64,000 nucleotides of DNA. Source: Sarcomyxa edulis (Eukaryota; Basidiomycota; Agaricomycetes; Agaricales; Mycenaceae). Position 1 is the stretch's first letter. Each line of letters begins with the position of its first letter. The notes under the pieces were generated by a model. It was not told the DNA's origin. It saw only the letters and a program-made list of their open reading frames with translations, and ran no database searches. This document shows positions 38,644-50,635 of the stretch, piece by piece. A program made the position numbers and the translations under genes. Location of the stretch: contig QUOL01000002.1 of the NCBI GenBank assembly GCA_009761415.1, positions 1,178,001 to 1,242,000 of the forward strand. The letters are read 5' to 3'.

Positions 38644-39336
38644 AGAACTCACGGTATGGACACATTAGCGGAATCTTGCATATATATACCAACGTTGACG
38701 GATTAATTGATTAATTTTTTTTTGCATCGCTTTCTTTTGAAGGTTGAAGAGGTTGAAGGTGTCGATCACGGATAGGAATACGAATACGAATACGAGAGTC
38801 TGCGCACTTGTCGGAGCTTCAGATACGACGTCTACGGTCACGGTGAAAGTGAGTGCTATGTTGTTGATCAAGGCAAGAGTACTGAAATACGCTTGCTTAC
38901 AAGCTGTACGATCTTTCTGTCAGTCATGCGTATCATGGATAGATAGATACCTATCTATATCTACAAATTGGGCATCACCATCATCATCGGATGGTACCTC
39001 GTCAAAGAACATCATGCAGTCCGCCACTGATCGACAGATCGCTAGACATGGGCGCTCTTTCTTTTCTGGACTACGATTGGCACTCGTTATTTGACATGTT
39101 GGAATCGGATGGATCCACACGCACACGAAGTGTCAAAAGTCTCTGCACTGGCAGCCATGGGAACAAATTGTGGTTTTATCTCATCGACAGTACCTTTATA
39201 AACACACTTCGCATCGCACCAAGAGGATCAAGCTCAAGCGCCAACGCCTCCCCCCCTCCCCTCCCCCTCGAGTCTTACTCACTCACTCACTTCTTCCTCG
39301 AACTCGATCTCAAACTCGATCTCAATATACCCATCC
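38644..39336. other. Intergenic region between NIPA-like gene and small orphan gene
   Basis: About 690 bases. The open frames on either strand have no homology I recognise. A short poly-T run is near 38715-38722, and a GAATAC repeat near 38775-38795. Probably 3' UTR and promoter. Confidence 0.4.
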
Positions 39337-39762
39337 ATGTCTGAGACCACCAACACCAAAACAAAACAACCGGCTGCTGCACCACAAATGTGTATGTCCC
39401 CCTCATCCCATTCGCATAATCCTATTCGACATCCTGGATCCAACAAAGATACTAAATACTAAATACTAAAATGTTTCGTCGGTGTCAGCGCCAACCGCCG
39501 AAAAAAAAGAAGAGTCCCTCATCCGAGGCACGTCCGAGGCATTGTTGAAAGGTGGCGCGAAGAAAGCAGGAGAAGAGGGTGTAAGCTATGAGACTGAGCA
39601 TGCACAGGAACAATTGGACGATGCGAAGGCTCAGGCTCAGGTGAGTGAACTACATTTGTCACGGTTAGGGATCTTTGGATGAATGGGACGCTGATTGATT
39701 GATTGGGATTAATATTACAGGGCTTGTGGGCAAAGTACTGTGGTTGCCTTGGGTCAGCGTGA
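39337..39762 (+). CDS. Small orphan protein with Cys-rich C-terminus
   Basis: Three exons with introns 39392-39488 and 39641-39720 (GTATGT..CAG, GTGAGT..CAG) join to about 82 residues. It is hydrophilic and Lys/Glu/Ala-rich: AEKKEESLIRGTSEALLKGG, EEGVSYETEHAQEQLDDAKA. It ends GLWAKYCGCLGSA. Both junctions keep frame and the donors are strong, so the gene is plausible although short. No family is recognised. The middle could be helical (Ala/Glu/Gln spacing), and the two cysteines near the end might be lipidated; both are inference. Start is the first ATG of the frame. Confidence 0.6.
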
Positions 39763-40021
39763 AGTGACAGAATCACAGGTTCCGTTCGTCAAGTTATAAC
39801 TTATAGAGAGGCAGACTCAGAGGTCCATATATTTATAAAGTTTCTACGAGCATCGGGAATTCTAATCATGCAATTGTTGGCGTTTATAATGAAGACAATC
39901 TGAGGCCGACTTGCAGTGAGAGTGTACACACTTAATCCCATGATATATGTATGCCCTGGAGTCTAGTCGATATAGCGACTTACATCCTTGGAAATGACGC
40001 TGAGAATGATCCAGACGACGT

Positions 40022-40698
40022 TCACAGATCGTATGCGAGACGCGAGTGCGTTTCGGTCCCTTGTGCATGCTTTGAAATATAAATGATCAACTGCAACGTA
40101 CGAAAAAATACAGCCTGAGACACACCTTGTCATCAGGAATGATACGTCTCCACCCCTCTGGCACCCCCTCTCTGGCCATAAAATGTCCACGAATAGCAAA
40201 CGCGCCGACAAGAGCGGATTCGAGGACCGTCAAAACGCACTCCATAGCTTGGGTCGTAAGCGTCACAGGAAGGCCTCGGAGGTGAAGAGTATATGCAGTG
40301 TAATCCCCGGGGCGTGAGGCAAAGAGAGAGATGGTGCATACAGAAGCGATAATCCACAGAATGGATAGCATGTACGCGCTTACGACTGTAGTAGCGAAGT
40401 AGGGAGGCGCGTCGGATTCGGAGTTATGTCCATGTCGAGGAGATGTGGCGAGGATGAAGACGATGATGTGATAAGCAATGGTGAAAAGAGACAGACAAGG
40501 GTTCAAGAAAAGTGATAGATATCCTAGGTCCAGGAGGGACACAATGAGAAGTATAAGAGATACGAGAAGAGATGAACACGAGAGTCCAAGGAGCAAAGGG
40601 GGAACACTGGACGTGAGGGTGGATAACGGTCTGAACGTGAATTGTATTCGTGATGGTCGTGAAAATCGTGAAAGTCGTGAAAGGAAGGGTTCAAGCAT
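40022..40698 (-). CDS. Four-helix membrane protein of unknown function
   Basis: Exon 1 (40698 to about 40130) encodes four hydrophobic segments: PPLLLGLSCSSLLVSLILLI, LSLFTIAYHIIVFILATS, VSAYMLSILWIIASVCTISL and a weaker one near AMECVLTVLESALVGAFAIR. It then reads GWRRIIPDDK. A GTGTGT..TTGCAG intron leads to a short exon LIIYISKHAQGTETHS ending at 40022. The layout is like the small four-pass (MARVEL-like) membrane proteins common in Agaricomycetes, but no motif proves a family. The last exon is tentative; without the intron the protein ends a few residues past DDKV at about 40087. Confidence 0.6.
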
Positions 40699-41376
40699 GA
40701 TTTATCCTGCGAATGAGCGGAACAAGTGACCAGCACTGAACCGAGTGTTTTTGCGGATGACCAGCACCAGCAGAATCGAAACAGGGTCAAGGGTTGTTCA
40801 GCTTACTTGTACTTTACACCAATGCTCCATGGAACAGAAATTAGTTGGTCGTCGTTGCGGTCGTCCATGGCAGTGTAGGTGACCTTCGGCGGTAATGATA
40901 CAGCCAAGTTACTAGGTCCGGACGGCGACGAGCGGATGAGACGACTGTGGTATAGGTGTGGCCTATTGAGTTCACAGTTTTACGGCTTCGGAGCTGGGAT
41001 ACCCAGTCATGCCGGTTCACTCGGGCTGAGAATCCAAGAAGTCTGCGAGGGAAAAGACGCGCGCTTCGCGACGGTCACGGGACGTGCGATGACCGGTCTC
41101 GCCGCATGCAGCCTCAGACTCTCACCAGTGGTACCAAACGTCCGACTCCATAACGTTCGACGTCCAGTGTTCCAGGAAGGCAAACGAACGAAGACCCCAA
41201 TGTTCACCAAGAGCTGAGATGATGTTGTTCAACACCGAGGCGGGTGTTCTCCAGATTCCAGGAAGCACCTAAAGCAGGTATCCCGTCCCCATGCATCTAT
41301 GAGAGTTTTCTCACTGAACATTCCGAGATGGTATAAATCACGCATGTTCTCTCACCTGAGCAAGCTGACCTCCCAG
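40699..41376. other. Divergent spacer upstream of PEBP-like gene
   Basis: About 680 bases between the starts of the four-helix protein gene and the PEBP-like gene. An open frame at 40879-41217 (plus, 112 codons) has no domain and lacks a supporting splice pattern. Probably promoter sequence for both genes. Confidence 0.4.
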
Positions 41377-42304
41377 ATGTCCGCCCTCGCAATATTCGCC
41401 CTTCAGATTCTTGTCATAGCCTCTTTACAAGGCATTGGAGTATACTCTCAATCTATATCCTCCGTCGAAGCAAACTTATCGGCGGCTAGTATTGTGCCAG
41501 ATGTTCTTCCGGCCTTCCAGCCCACTTCTCTCCTCAGTGTCGTCTTCAACGGTACTGCGCCAGTTACACCGGGTGTGAATCTGACTATGGCAGGTTAGTC
41601 ATGGTTTAGCACTTACCGCAATGAAGCTCACTTGATAGACAGAAACCTTAAACGAGCCAGCATTCTTTCTCGAGTCGAACGACACGTCGCTATTGAACGG
41701 CACATTCGTACTAGCCATCGTTGACCCCGACGCGCCTACCCCGCAGGCCCCTAACATCTCCCAATTCCGACACATGCTCGCAGGAGATTTCCACGTCAAT
41801 GGGTCTGCAGCAGATCTAGCGACTGGATTACAGCTCACAAATACCAGTGCAGCACTCACTGATTTCGTGAATCCGACTCCACCTATTGGATCTGATCCAC
41901 ACCGGTGAGCCTTCGTTGACTGTGAGTAGATTTCATAGCCCATTGAAAATGTTACCAGCTATGTTGTACTCCTCTTCGTCCAACCAGCTGACTTCGCGTC
42001 GGTTGCGCCCTCGTTTGTCAATGCGTCGACTGTACGGACCAACTTCAACATCACGGTTTTTGCGTCAGAAGTGGGGTTGGCACCGCCTATTGCCGGCAAT
42101 TTCTTCTTGACTGGTCCAGACAATACCACCAACACGGCTTCGTCCACAGCTGCATCCGCTTCTGCAACAAATCCAAGTTCGTCTGGGTCGAGTCCCGCAG
42201 CTACTACGTCGAGCAGTGGTGCGATTCGCCTTGGTATTCATCTTGAGCATGAGATAGTTGTCATAGGAGTCTTGGGGGTTTCGCTAGCACATCTGGGCTT
42301 TTGA
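41377..42304 (+). CDS. Secreted, GPI-anchored PEBP-like protein
   Basis: Phosphatidylethanolamine-binding-protein fold exported to the cell surface. Start at 41377 gives the signal peptide MSALAIFALQILVIASLQGI; an in-frame upstream Met would add 26 residues before it. Three exons follow: FQPTSLLSVVFNGTAPVTPG, then TFVLAIVDPDAPTPQAPNIS and QFRHMLAGDFHVNGS, then YVVLLFVQPADFASV. VDPDAP and the RH.L segment are the conserved PEBP ligand-pocket motifs. The C-terminus is a Ser/Thr/Ala-rich stalk ending with a hydrophobic tail (IVVIGVLGVSLAHLGF), a typical GPI signal. Several NxS/T sites occur. Related fungal proteins are wall or secreted; a lipid ligand is inferred from the family. Confidence 0.83.
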
Positions 42305-42491
42305 AAGTCAGGACAGTGGTATCGGACTTGTTCATTTCGACCTCGTTTTCATTTGCATCTTGAATCAAAATTGCAAGCGGCTTTCTGTCTATTATTGTTT
42401 TCAAGGTATACAAAGTGAACTCTACGAAAACAAGACTCGGAAGTCAATCGGGTATATTCAGATATACAAGCTCAGATCTACGTACCCCGTC

Positions 42492-42886
42492 CTACTTGGC
42501 GCGTCCCATAAGCATCAACCGCTCCACTTCTGCGCACTCGCTCTTCCCTCGCACGCATACGACTGTCGCAGCGTCGTCGTCATCTGCATCGGGTATAGAA
42601 CACTTTATATCTTGAACGTCGGGGCACGGGCATTCTGCGGGGTTTTCAACACAGACAAGAGTAGCGGGGCAGAGGTAGTGGGAGCATTGGGCTATCGAAA
42701 CAGATTAGATCTATGTGTATATATTTATTGGCACTGCTTACTGGCGTCTGACTGCGCGGCCCATTGAGAAGCACCTGTGGGCCGCTGCTGTTGCTGATGA
42801 CCAGGATGACCGAACATTTGATCAAAAAACTGGAATTGTGCCGCTGCAAAGGGAACGAGGAGGAGAACTAGAAACCAATTGAACAT
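42492..42886 (-). CDS. LCL2: Long chronological lifespan protein 2 (Lcl2)
   Basis: Small secretory-pathway protein; yeast Lcl2 has been linked to ER-associated degradation and lifespan. Two exons join to about 115 residues. The signal peptide is [20 protein letters not shown], followed by a His/Gln-rich linker. The conserved cysteine region in exon 2 reads [29 protein letters not shown] and [20 protein letters not shown]. The pattern C..YLCP.T..CV..P..CPCP is the Lcl2 signature. The intron (GTAAGC..GATAG) restores frame exactly. Start is the Met that gives a clean signal peptide; an upstream in-frame Met at 42949 would bury it. Confidence 0.85.
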
Positions 42887-43280
42887 GATTGTAAGCGACG
42901 AGGAGGCGTGGTGGAGGGACGTGACTTGAGACGCGGTGTGACGTGTCAAAGGTGTTGCACAACAAGCCCAACCGCGAGCCTACCCGGTCCAACCCGAAGA
43001 CTGCTTGATGGCTGCCCGATACAGTCCGAAACATGCAAAAATCATCGAATAATAGTATATACAAGGAAAGGGGAAAGGGGAAAAAGAACAAATCAAAGGA
43101 GCGTAATATAAGCAGTATAAGATCGAATAAAATACATCCCAGTCAACGCTTAGATGAGCGATCTAAATATGCAGAGTCGATGCAGCAGTCTGTGTAGATG
43201 AGTCGTAAATATCGAGGCAGTCATAAATCGAGGCAGTAGATATCTGGCCGTGCGTGGTACCGTGCTGAATTGAATCCATC
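42887..43280. other. Spacer upstream of LCL2
   Basis: About 390 bases between the LCL2 start and the 3' end of the KEN-box gene, both on the minus strand. A GGGGAAAGGGG purine run lies near 43068-43086. No gene. Confidence 0.4.
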
Positions 43281-44276
43281 TCAGAAGCGGGGTTGGAAGA
43301 TGAGGTCTTCATCTTCAATATCATCGTTAGCTTCGTCCATCAACGCCTTTCTTCTCTCCTTCCTCTCCCCCTCCTTCACGAAAGCCACAGGCGATGCCCA
43401 AACGCGGTGGTTCAACTCCGTCCCCCCATCCACTACCATTCTCCGCGGAGTAGGACTAGTCGTGTTCTGCCTCTCTCCCATGAATAAGCCGGTCTTCTTC
43501 GGTGTAACAGGCCCATAGAGCGATTTCGCATAGACGACATCAGGTTCCTTTGCGCTGGGAGATAAGATCGCCTTCAAGTCCGATGCCGTAGAGGGTGCAG
43601 GTGCTTTACGCGTCTTTCTACGCGGTCGGAGGTTCTCCTTTTGTCCCTCCTTATCTCTGACTATGCTCCCCTCACCATCTTCCATATCGACGTCTTCCTG
43701 GTTTGAGGAATCGAAGACATACGCGTCCTGATAAACAAGAAATCCGGGGTAATGAACCGAGTGCGGATTCGGGAGAGGAGGGAGTTCGCGAGGAACCGGA
43801 CGCGATGAGAAGGACGAGAGGTTATCTTCGGGCTGATCCACCTTGATGGGAGACGAACAGGTGGTCGAAGGTAGCGATGTGCGAGTGGCACTAAGTTTGG
43901 GAGAAGAGGCTAATCTAGTCATTGATCGAGTAGTTCTACTCGTACTGGCAATCGGAGCAGCATCAGAGATGCGACCGTTCTTTGGTTTCCCAAAGTCGAG
44001 CCGACGAGCGGGACTATTGAGGTCTGAAATTCCGCGCGACGCGACAAAGGTCTTGACTGTCTTCTCTGGTGAAAAGATGCCTTCTTCGTTGAGAATGCGA
44101 CGCTTGGTTGGACTGAATAGGATAGGAGCGCCAGGGCCGGGTGATAAAGGGCGTTTAGCGGGTCTGGCGGCTTTGAATGGGCTGGTAGATACTTTGAAAG
44201 GACCGTTGGTGTGTTTCGGAGCAGGATGCGGTACATAGCGTTCAAGAGGTAGCTCTTGGAGAGGATTTCTGTGCAT
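43281..44276 (-). CDS. Unknown protein with CDK sites and a KEN box
   Basis: Intronless 331-codon gene, unusual in this intron-rich window. No domain is recognised. The sequence is basic and Pro/Ser-rich, with many Ser/Thr-Pro sites in CDK context (FSPTKRR, NSPARR, VTPKK, SPTPRR, SSPIK) and a KEN triplet near residues 213-215 (EGQKENLRPRRKTRKA). One ordered-looking patch is PPLPNPHSVHYPGFLVYQDA; the C-terminus is acidic, ending EDEDLIFQPRF. The combination suggests a cell-cycle protein phosphorylated by CDK and turned over by APC/C, which is inference. It is downstream of RPA190 on the same strand with a 254-base gap. Start is the first ATG. Confidence 0.75.
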   Translation of the reverse strand: MHRNPLQELPLERYVPHPAPKHTNGPFKVSTSPFKAARPAKRPLSPGPGAPILFSPTKRRILNEEGIFSPEKTVKTFVASRGISDLNSPARRLDFGKPKNGRISDAAPIASTSRTTRSMTRLASSPKLSATRTSLPSTTCSSPIKVDQPEDNLSSFSSRPVPRELPPLPNPHSVHYPGFLVYQDAYVFDSSNQEDVDMEDGEGSIVRDKEGQKENLRPRRKTRKAPAPSTASDLKAILSPSAKEPDVVYAKSLYGPVTPKKTGLFMGERQNTTSPTPRRMVVDGGTELNHRVWASPVAFVKEGERKERRKALMDEANDDIEDEDLIFQPRF

Positions 44277-44530
44277 CGTGTCGTTGTACGATTAGATTGT
44301 GCTTGCAGATTATGTATGTGGAGGGAGAGAAAGAGGCAAAGATGTGTAAAAAATCGGAAATCAAGTGGCGGCGTGGTCTCAACGAGGAAGACAATGGTCG
44401 CCGAAGTTTGGACGCGTCTGGAAAACTTTCGAACCTCAAAGTCACAATAGACCAAAATAAGCACACTGACGTCACGCGTCACGGAGGAAAATCATCTTTA
44501 TTGAGCCTAGGCCCGAGCCTAAAATACTTT

Positions 44531-47500
44531 TCATACTACTTCTCCGAGCGGCATCACCACATCAAACACCCCAGTCCCAGTCAAATTAGGCCGTCCCAAT
44601 ACAACATTCCCCGAGGGGGTCGTTAGGTCATCAAAGTCTCCGTGCAGCGTCGCGTCGGACAAGAATGACGCCGTAGTCTCGTACGATGCTTTCAGGAGCG
44701 GAGATGGGTTGGTCGAGATGCCTTTACGGTTGAAAGGTTTATACCCTCCGTCAAAGGTCTACATACATCCTAGTCAGCTATTGAATATATAAGAATGGAG
44801 AAGAATACGGACCATATAATCAGCGATAAGCTCCAGATGTCGCCTATCAACATCAATATTATAAGCGCCAAACACGCCTCCAATCTCCCTCAAGATCGCT
44901 CCACGAGCCATCTCTACTCCGTATGTCTTGAGAATGGCGTAGATGTCGTTAGAGTAGATATCGTCGTCCTCGAGTATGCTCTCGCCAACACTTGCAGAGA
45001 ATTGCCATAGGCCAGCGAAGTTTGATCCGTTGGTCGTCAACTGATAAAGACTTTGTCAGCATAGCACAGACATTGAAGTAATGCAAAAGATGGACCTTGA
45101 TCTCAGGCGGACCAGCGACCTTTTTCTTGGTATCCTCTTTCACTTGAAAACAGTCTGTGATGCCAGGAATCTCGCGAATAACGGTTGCGCGACAGGTACG
45201 TTCAATGATCCCCACAAGCAGTAACTTCGGCATATGTGGCCCAAACTAGAGTGAGGTTGCAATAAGTCGACGAAGTCAATATGTCATCAGCAAATGGACG
45301 TACCTCAAGCTGGAACGTGCACTTGGTCGCGTCGAAGTTGAAGGAAGACGCTTGATGAAGATGGTTCATGAAAATGTCCGCTACTATCTTCGTTTCCTCC
45401 ACAAGGGTGTTCTGCGTGTTCTGAACCTGTACCTTTTCTGATGCATTGCCCTCACCATCGGACGCATAAGCTGCTTCAATAGCTGCATCATCGTAAGCTT
45501 CATCCTCCATATCTTCATCTTCGTCGTCGGATTCATAAGTAGCTTGCTGCTTCTTTTGACGAGCATGCTTTGCATCGTCTGCATCGCCATCGCCCACCTC
45601 GCTTTGCTCATCATCATCATTGCCTGTCTTCTGAGCAGCCGCATCCGCATCATCATCGTCTGCCGGCTCGTCGTCTGCATCGTCCCCTCCCTTCTTCACC
45701 TTCTTCCCCTTGCCCAACTCCGCGATCTGGCTCTTCAAATCCGCGTCAAGTTTCTTCATCTCCGACTGCATCTCCTTCTTCAACGTGAGCGGGAACTTGG
45801 TCGTGAAGACCCTAAGGATTTCAATAGGCTCCACATCGTGCTCTACTTCATACTCCTCTTGTGGGAAGAACGATATCTCGACAGTGATCAGTCTTCGTTG
45901 TGCCTCTCCATCCAGCGTCAATCGTTCTTTGACAACAACGTTATCGACCACCTGCGATAGTGTGAGCCGACTGGCCCGTTTGCAGAATAGATCGATATCT
46001 TCAGCGGATGTGCCCGGGCGCACTTTCATGGTCATGGATGGGGTTTTCGGTTTCTGAGATGCGGTCATGACGATTTCTCGTAACCGAGGTATACCGAGAG
46101 TGACATTGGCGGCACCGTGTCCTAAGAGCAAAATCAGTAAATCATGGAACTTGAGTACCAAACAGAGATGAAACATACCAGCGAAATGGAACGTGTTCAG
46201 CGTCATCTGTGTAGAGGGCTCGCCGACACTAGTCGAGAAGGGGTTAGCATTCGTGTCGCGGATGACATGGAAAAGTCGACTCACCCTTGGGAAGCAAGCA
46301 AGCCGACTGCCTCTCCAGGCTCCACCAGACTGCGCATGTACTTCACATTCATAAGGAGGCGGAATCTCTGCAGAGGCACCAACTCCTGCCTTGACCTAAT
46401 CAAAGGATCGGCAATTCCTTTCGACTTGAGCAAGCCCTGAGGGTTTGATTTAACATATTCATCGACGGCCGCAGCAAATTCCTCCGATGTACTGCCAAGA
46501 TATCTGCTCGGGCTGAACTTCGACAACGCAGGATCGTATTTATCCCGCTTGGAAGGAGTGTTCTTGTCTGGCCGTGCCGTCGACTTCTTGAGCACCTTTT
46601 TCATGTAATCCGCTGCTTCGTGGTCGTCTACAACCCCAAGGATAGTCCGCGGTTGGTATAAAGAGACTAGAGAAACTTCATTTCTGGCCACAAATTCGAA
46701 TTGTCGCAGATGTTTTTGCTTGGTGACGTCCAGTGCATCTCCTCCGTAGGCGAATTGGTATATCGACGAGTCACTTCCACGGACGGTATGATCGTAGTGC
46801 ACTCTGATGCCCTCCATGTGCTTGATGAGACAACGCTGAAGGTACCCAGATCGCGAAGTCTTGACAGCCGTGTCAATGAGTCCCTCTCGACCAGCCATAC
46901 AATGGAAGTAGAACTCTTGAGGTTTGACTCCGGTCAAGAATCGACTGGCTACGTACCCGCCAGCTATGGCTTTGGTTTCGAAAGGCTTGAAGGACGGTAG
47001 CGTCTTGCCACTCACCATCACAGGAACACGACGACCTTCCAACTCTTGTTGACCAAGCGCACATGAGATCTGACGAGCGTTAACCGCACTACCCTTGGCA
47101 CCAGAGAGCGTCATCGTCTGCATGTGGTTATGTGGGAATTGACGCAAAAGACCAGTGGGAATGCAAGCATCAGAGATGGACGACGTCAGCTTTCCGAGCT
47201 TCGTCTTGACAGTGACATCGAGACCGGCCATTTTGTTATCATCCCGCAGTACGTCTTCGAGTAACGAAGCCAATGCACTAGGAATTTCTCCCTTTGCAGT
47301 TGTGGCGAGCGAGGGGAAATTCTCGATAGCACCCTCGGTTCCAAGGTTCTTGCCACGGACCAGAATGTCTTTCCTACGAGAGTTTCCAGCTGGAGTAAGT
47401 GCCAAATCATCCATACGACATGTGAACGCGCGATGCTGCAAAAATTTGGTGAAGAGACGACTGAGGATACCCAGGAGCTGTCCGGCTTTGTCGGCACCGT

Positions 47501-50500
47501 ACAACTCATAAACGGAATGTATGAGACCATAATCCGAGGCACCAAAGGCAGATTTATCCAGGACACCGCATAGGAGCTCTCCGTTCATAAACACGACCTT
47601 GTCCTCTTTCGAGTCCTTTCCCCAGAGGTAACCAGGGACCTTGGCTTCAGCATTGAGGTAGAGACCCTCACCACCCTCACCGTTATTAGGAGTGACATTC
47701 TTGAGAACAGTCGATATCTTTCGGTGTTACATAAAGACGATTAGCAGGCAAGTATCGAGCTTTTTAGACAAGAACTCACGATTTGTTTCCCCGTCCATAA
47801 TGGAATCGGCTTCCAGATCGTAGGCGGGAGCGTCAGCAACCGACTACCCTCGTGGGTATCATCTTCAGGTCGAAGTGCACCATACAACAACTGGAAGTAC
47901 TCCTCACGTGTGAAGAACGCGTCCTGGGTAGTCATCCAGACACCGGCAACGACGTGATCTTGGATCAAGCCTCGAATGGGCTTTCCAGACGTTGGCACTA
48001 GATATTGATTATCTGTGTTCGCGATGAACATGGCTTCTGCCCTCGCAACTTGGTTCTCTAGATTATTCAAGTCATCTCAGGGCTGCATGCGGCAAAGGTG
48101 ATGGAATACACTTACGAGGGAAATGAATGTTCATTTCTACGGTAATGAGGTCAGTACAGATTCAGAGAGTTCATTTGAGTAGATATCTACGTACCATCTC
48201 CATCGAAATCAGCTATAGAGCATTTTCGACCTTCAGAACAGTCGATGCAATACAAAATACAAGTTGAGCTTACCATTGTATGAGTTACTGAAGAATTTCA
48301 TGTTCAGTATGGTAAGATGTCTGTACAGAGCGAAAGAAAGCGCACCAATTCGCATAGTGCATTCGGATAGTTTTCTCGCCCTGAAGCACTCGCGCTTTAT
48401 GAGCCATCATACTGGGTTTATGTAGAGTGGGTTGTCGATTAAGTATCAAGATATCACCGTCCCGTAAATGTCGATACACCTTTTTGTTCACAGAAGCAGT
48501 TCGGGTATACAGTCCACGTCTTCCAGAAGTATGCTCACCCTCTTGTGGCGTGAGTAGTTGGTTCGCTATAGCCGTCCGCTGCTCCACAGTCAGACCATCC
48601 TACGCTCACAGAAATCACAATGATCAGGTTTCAATGAATAGCTGATAGTATTGGAGAGTCTCTCACGAGTGATTGCTGATGACCGTCTTCGTATTCCACC
48701 AGAGTTGCCCCTGGGTAGCCTCGGGGGCCAGTAATAACCTGCTGTCGCATTTCATGGAAATTCGCGGGCGTCACCGGTTCTGGGAAGGTGAGCTTTCTCG
48801 CGAACACGGGAGGTATTCCGATCTCGTTAGGCTCGATATTGACATCTGGGGATATAACCGACCGAGCAGCATAGTTAACACGTTTGCCCTAGAACGATCA
48901 CGATTACAGTCAGGATTGCACTCGCAAGGGACAAGGATAGAAAACGCACCATCATGTGTTTTCGGAACAATCCCTCTTTCTTTTCCAGACCTTGTTTCAC
49001 TCCAGCTGGGGGTAACTTACCTTGCCTCGTGGGAGCGGGGTTCTTGCTACTGTCCATGAAACTGTTCACATCGACCTGTAGCTGGACTAATGACTCCAAA
49101 AAAGTTCCAAGAATCTTCCTCCGTAGAGCGTCGTCGAAGTTCTCTTTCTTATTTTGAACGTCTCGCAAGTTGAGATTTAGGTCACGAAGCCGATATGAGG
49201 TGTTCAGAACCCGTGCGAGAAGTTCATTTTGCGGGTGCTCGAACAGGGTTTCGTTCATTTTTGCTGGTGGTCGGAAACGCGTTGGTGCGACGGGGATGAC
49301 TTCCAGGAAAAACATATCCGCAGAGGCGAAGGAGAGACCGTCAACGGAGAGAGGTGCAAAGGGCCCGTGGCGTCCATAAAGTAGTGAACACATGACTGAT
49401 TCGCGGTGGAAAAGACGACGAAGGTGGGCACGGCATTCTTCCGGTGCCATGATACGTTCGTTCCGACCTCTGGACGTTTTGACTTTCCCGCTTGCGGATT
49501 TTGGTAATGGCGTCGGTTTTTTGTTTCCGCTTGCTTCTTCCTCTTCGTCCTCGTCTTCATCGTCGTCTTCCTCGTCGTCTTCTTCCGCCGACTCCTCAGG
49601 CTCCGACATTTCGATGTCAGAATCTTCGTCAGCCGCAGGTTGCGCAGAAAATTGATGAGTCTTCTCCAATAACAACACGTCGGGACGTTTTCGACTCATT
49701 TGTTGCTTCTGCTTGTCAGACAGATCGTACTCAATTATTTTTGTGTGTCCCTCCTTCCGAAACGTATATCCGTGCCTTCAGAACACTGTCAAGAAATGAT
49801 ATCAGAAAAACCTGAAGCAAGCTCACGAGTTACAGTCTGCGTTTTGGCATTTCTTGGTGATGGTAGTCTTCAAAAACTCGTTGATGAGGTCTTTACGGGT
49901 CTGGTAGACTAGTCCGTCCTTGTAATGATCGCGTTTACTTCCGGAGGCACGGCTGAGATGTATCTGCACGTAGAGATTGACTCTCATCTGATACTGTGCT
50001 GGCGTCTCGGTTGGCTGATCGGGATCTGATACTTCCTCATCCTCGTCCTCGTCCTCTTCCCCGTTCTTCTTAGTTCTGGGATCTTTTTTCCTCGCAACCC
50101 TCAAAACTAGATCATCTACACCCTGTGCAGCATCCAGAAGACCGTGTTCCAGCAACCTAAACTTAGCAACATATCTGCAAAGCTAAAGAACGAGACTATG
50201 AATGGTGCGAAATCTGTGAGGGCGTTATTTACGCACCACGGTCCGGCTCATTTTGAATCGATGACAGAAAAGACATGTTCCTCGCAGTAGATTGTACATG
50301 TTCGTGATGAACAATGGGTGAAATACAGGTGCAGGTAATTCGATGTGGCCAAAGTGACCGGGACAAGTGAAATAGGTAAGATGACATGTTGCACAACTGG
50401 GGCAGGTGTCAATTTCCCGTATACATTAAAATATGCTGTGTACGACGTACATGTCTTGTCTGTCACTTGGACCGAGTGCAGGATCGTAAAGACCTCCGAT

Positions 50501-50635
50501 ATTAGGTCTATTCAAGTCATCCAGAAGAATTGGATTGACAATTTGTTTGACGGATATGCGACGGATATCCTCCGTTGTGAGGAAGGAAAAGGATATCCCT
50601 GCGACAGTCGAAGGCAGGGAATGAGCGATATTCAT
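44531..50635 (-). CDS. RPA190: RNA polymerase I largest subunit, RPA190
   Basis: Catalytic subunit that transcribes the 35S rRNA precursor in the nucleolus. Start at 50635 ([20 protein letters not shown]) is followed by the clamp zinc region [20 protein letters not shown] and [10 protein letters not shown]. Then come an acidic insert, [40 protein letters not shown], and the Mg2+-binding NADFDGDEMN loop. Further on are the funnel/bridge parts with [20 protein letters not shown] and [40 protein letters not shown], and [21 protein letters not shown] large Asp/Glu-rich jaw insertion (45400-45720) is characteristic of Pol I. The C-terminus ([25 protein letters not shown]) ends [11 protein letters not shown]. 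All landmark residues are present. The catalytic loop is split by three microexons (14, 18, 21 nt). Confidence 0.95.

Noticed and set aside
47155..47511. 118-codon open frame on the plus strand within RPA190
   Set aside because: Antisense shadow of a long conserved RPA190 exon. The same holds for several other frames opposite 44.6-50.1 kb.
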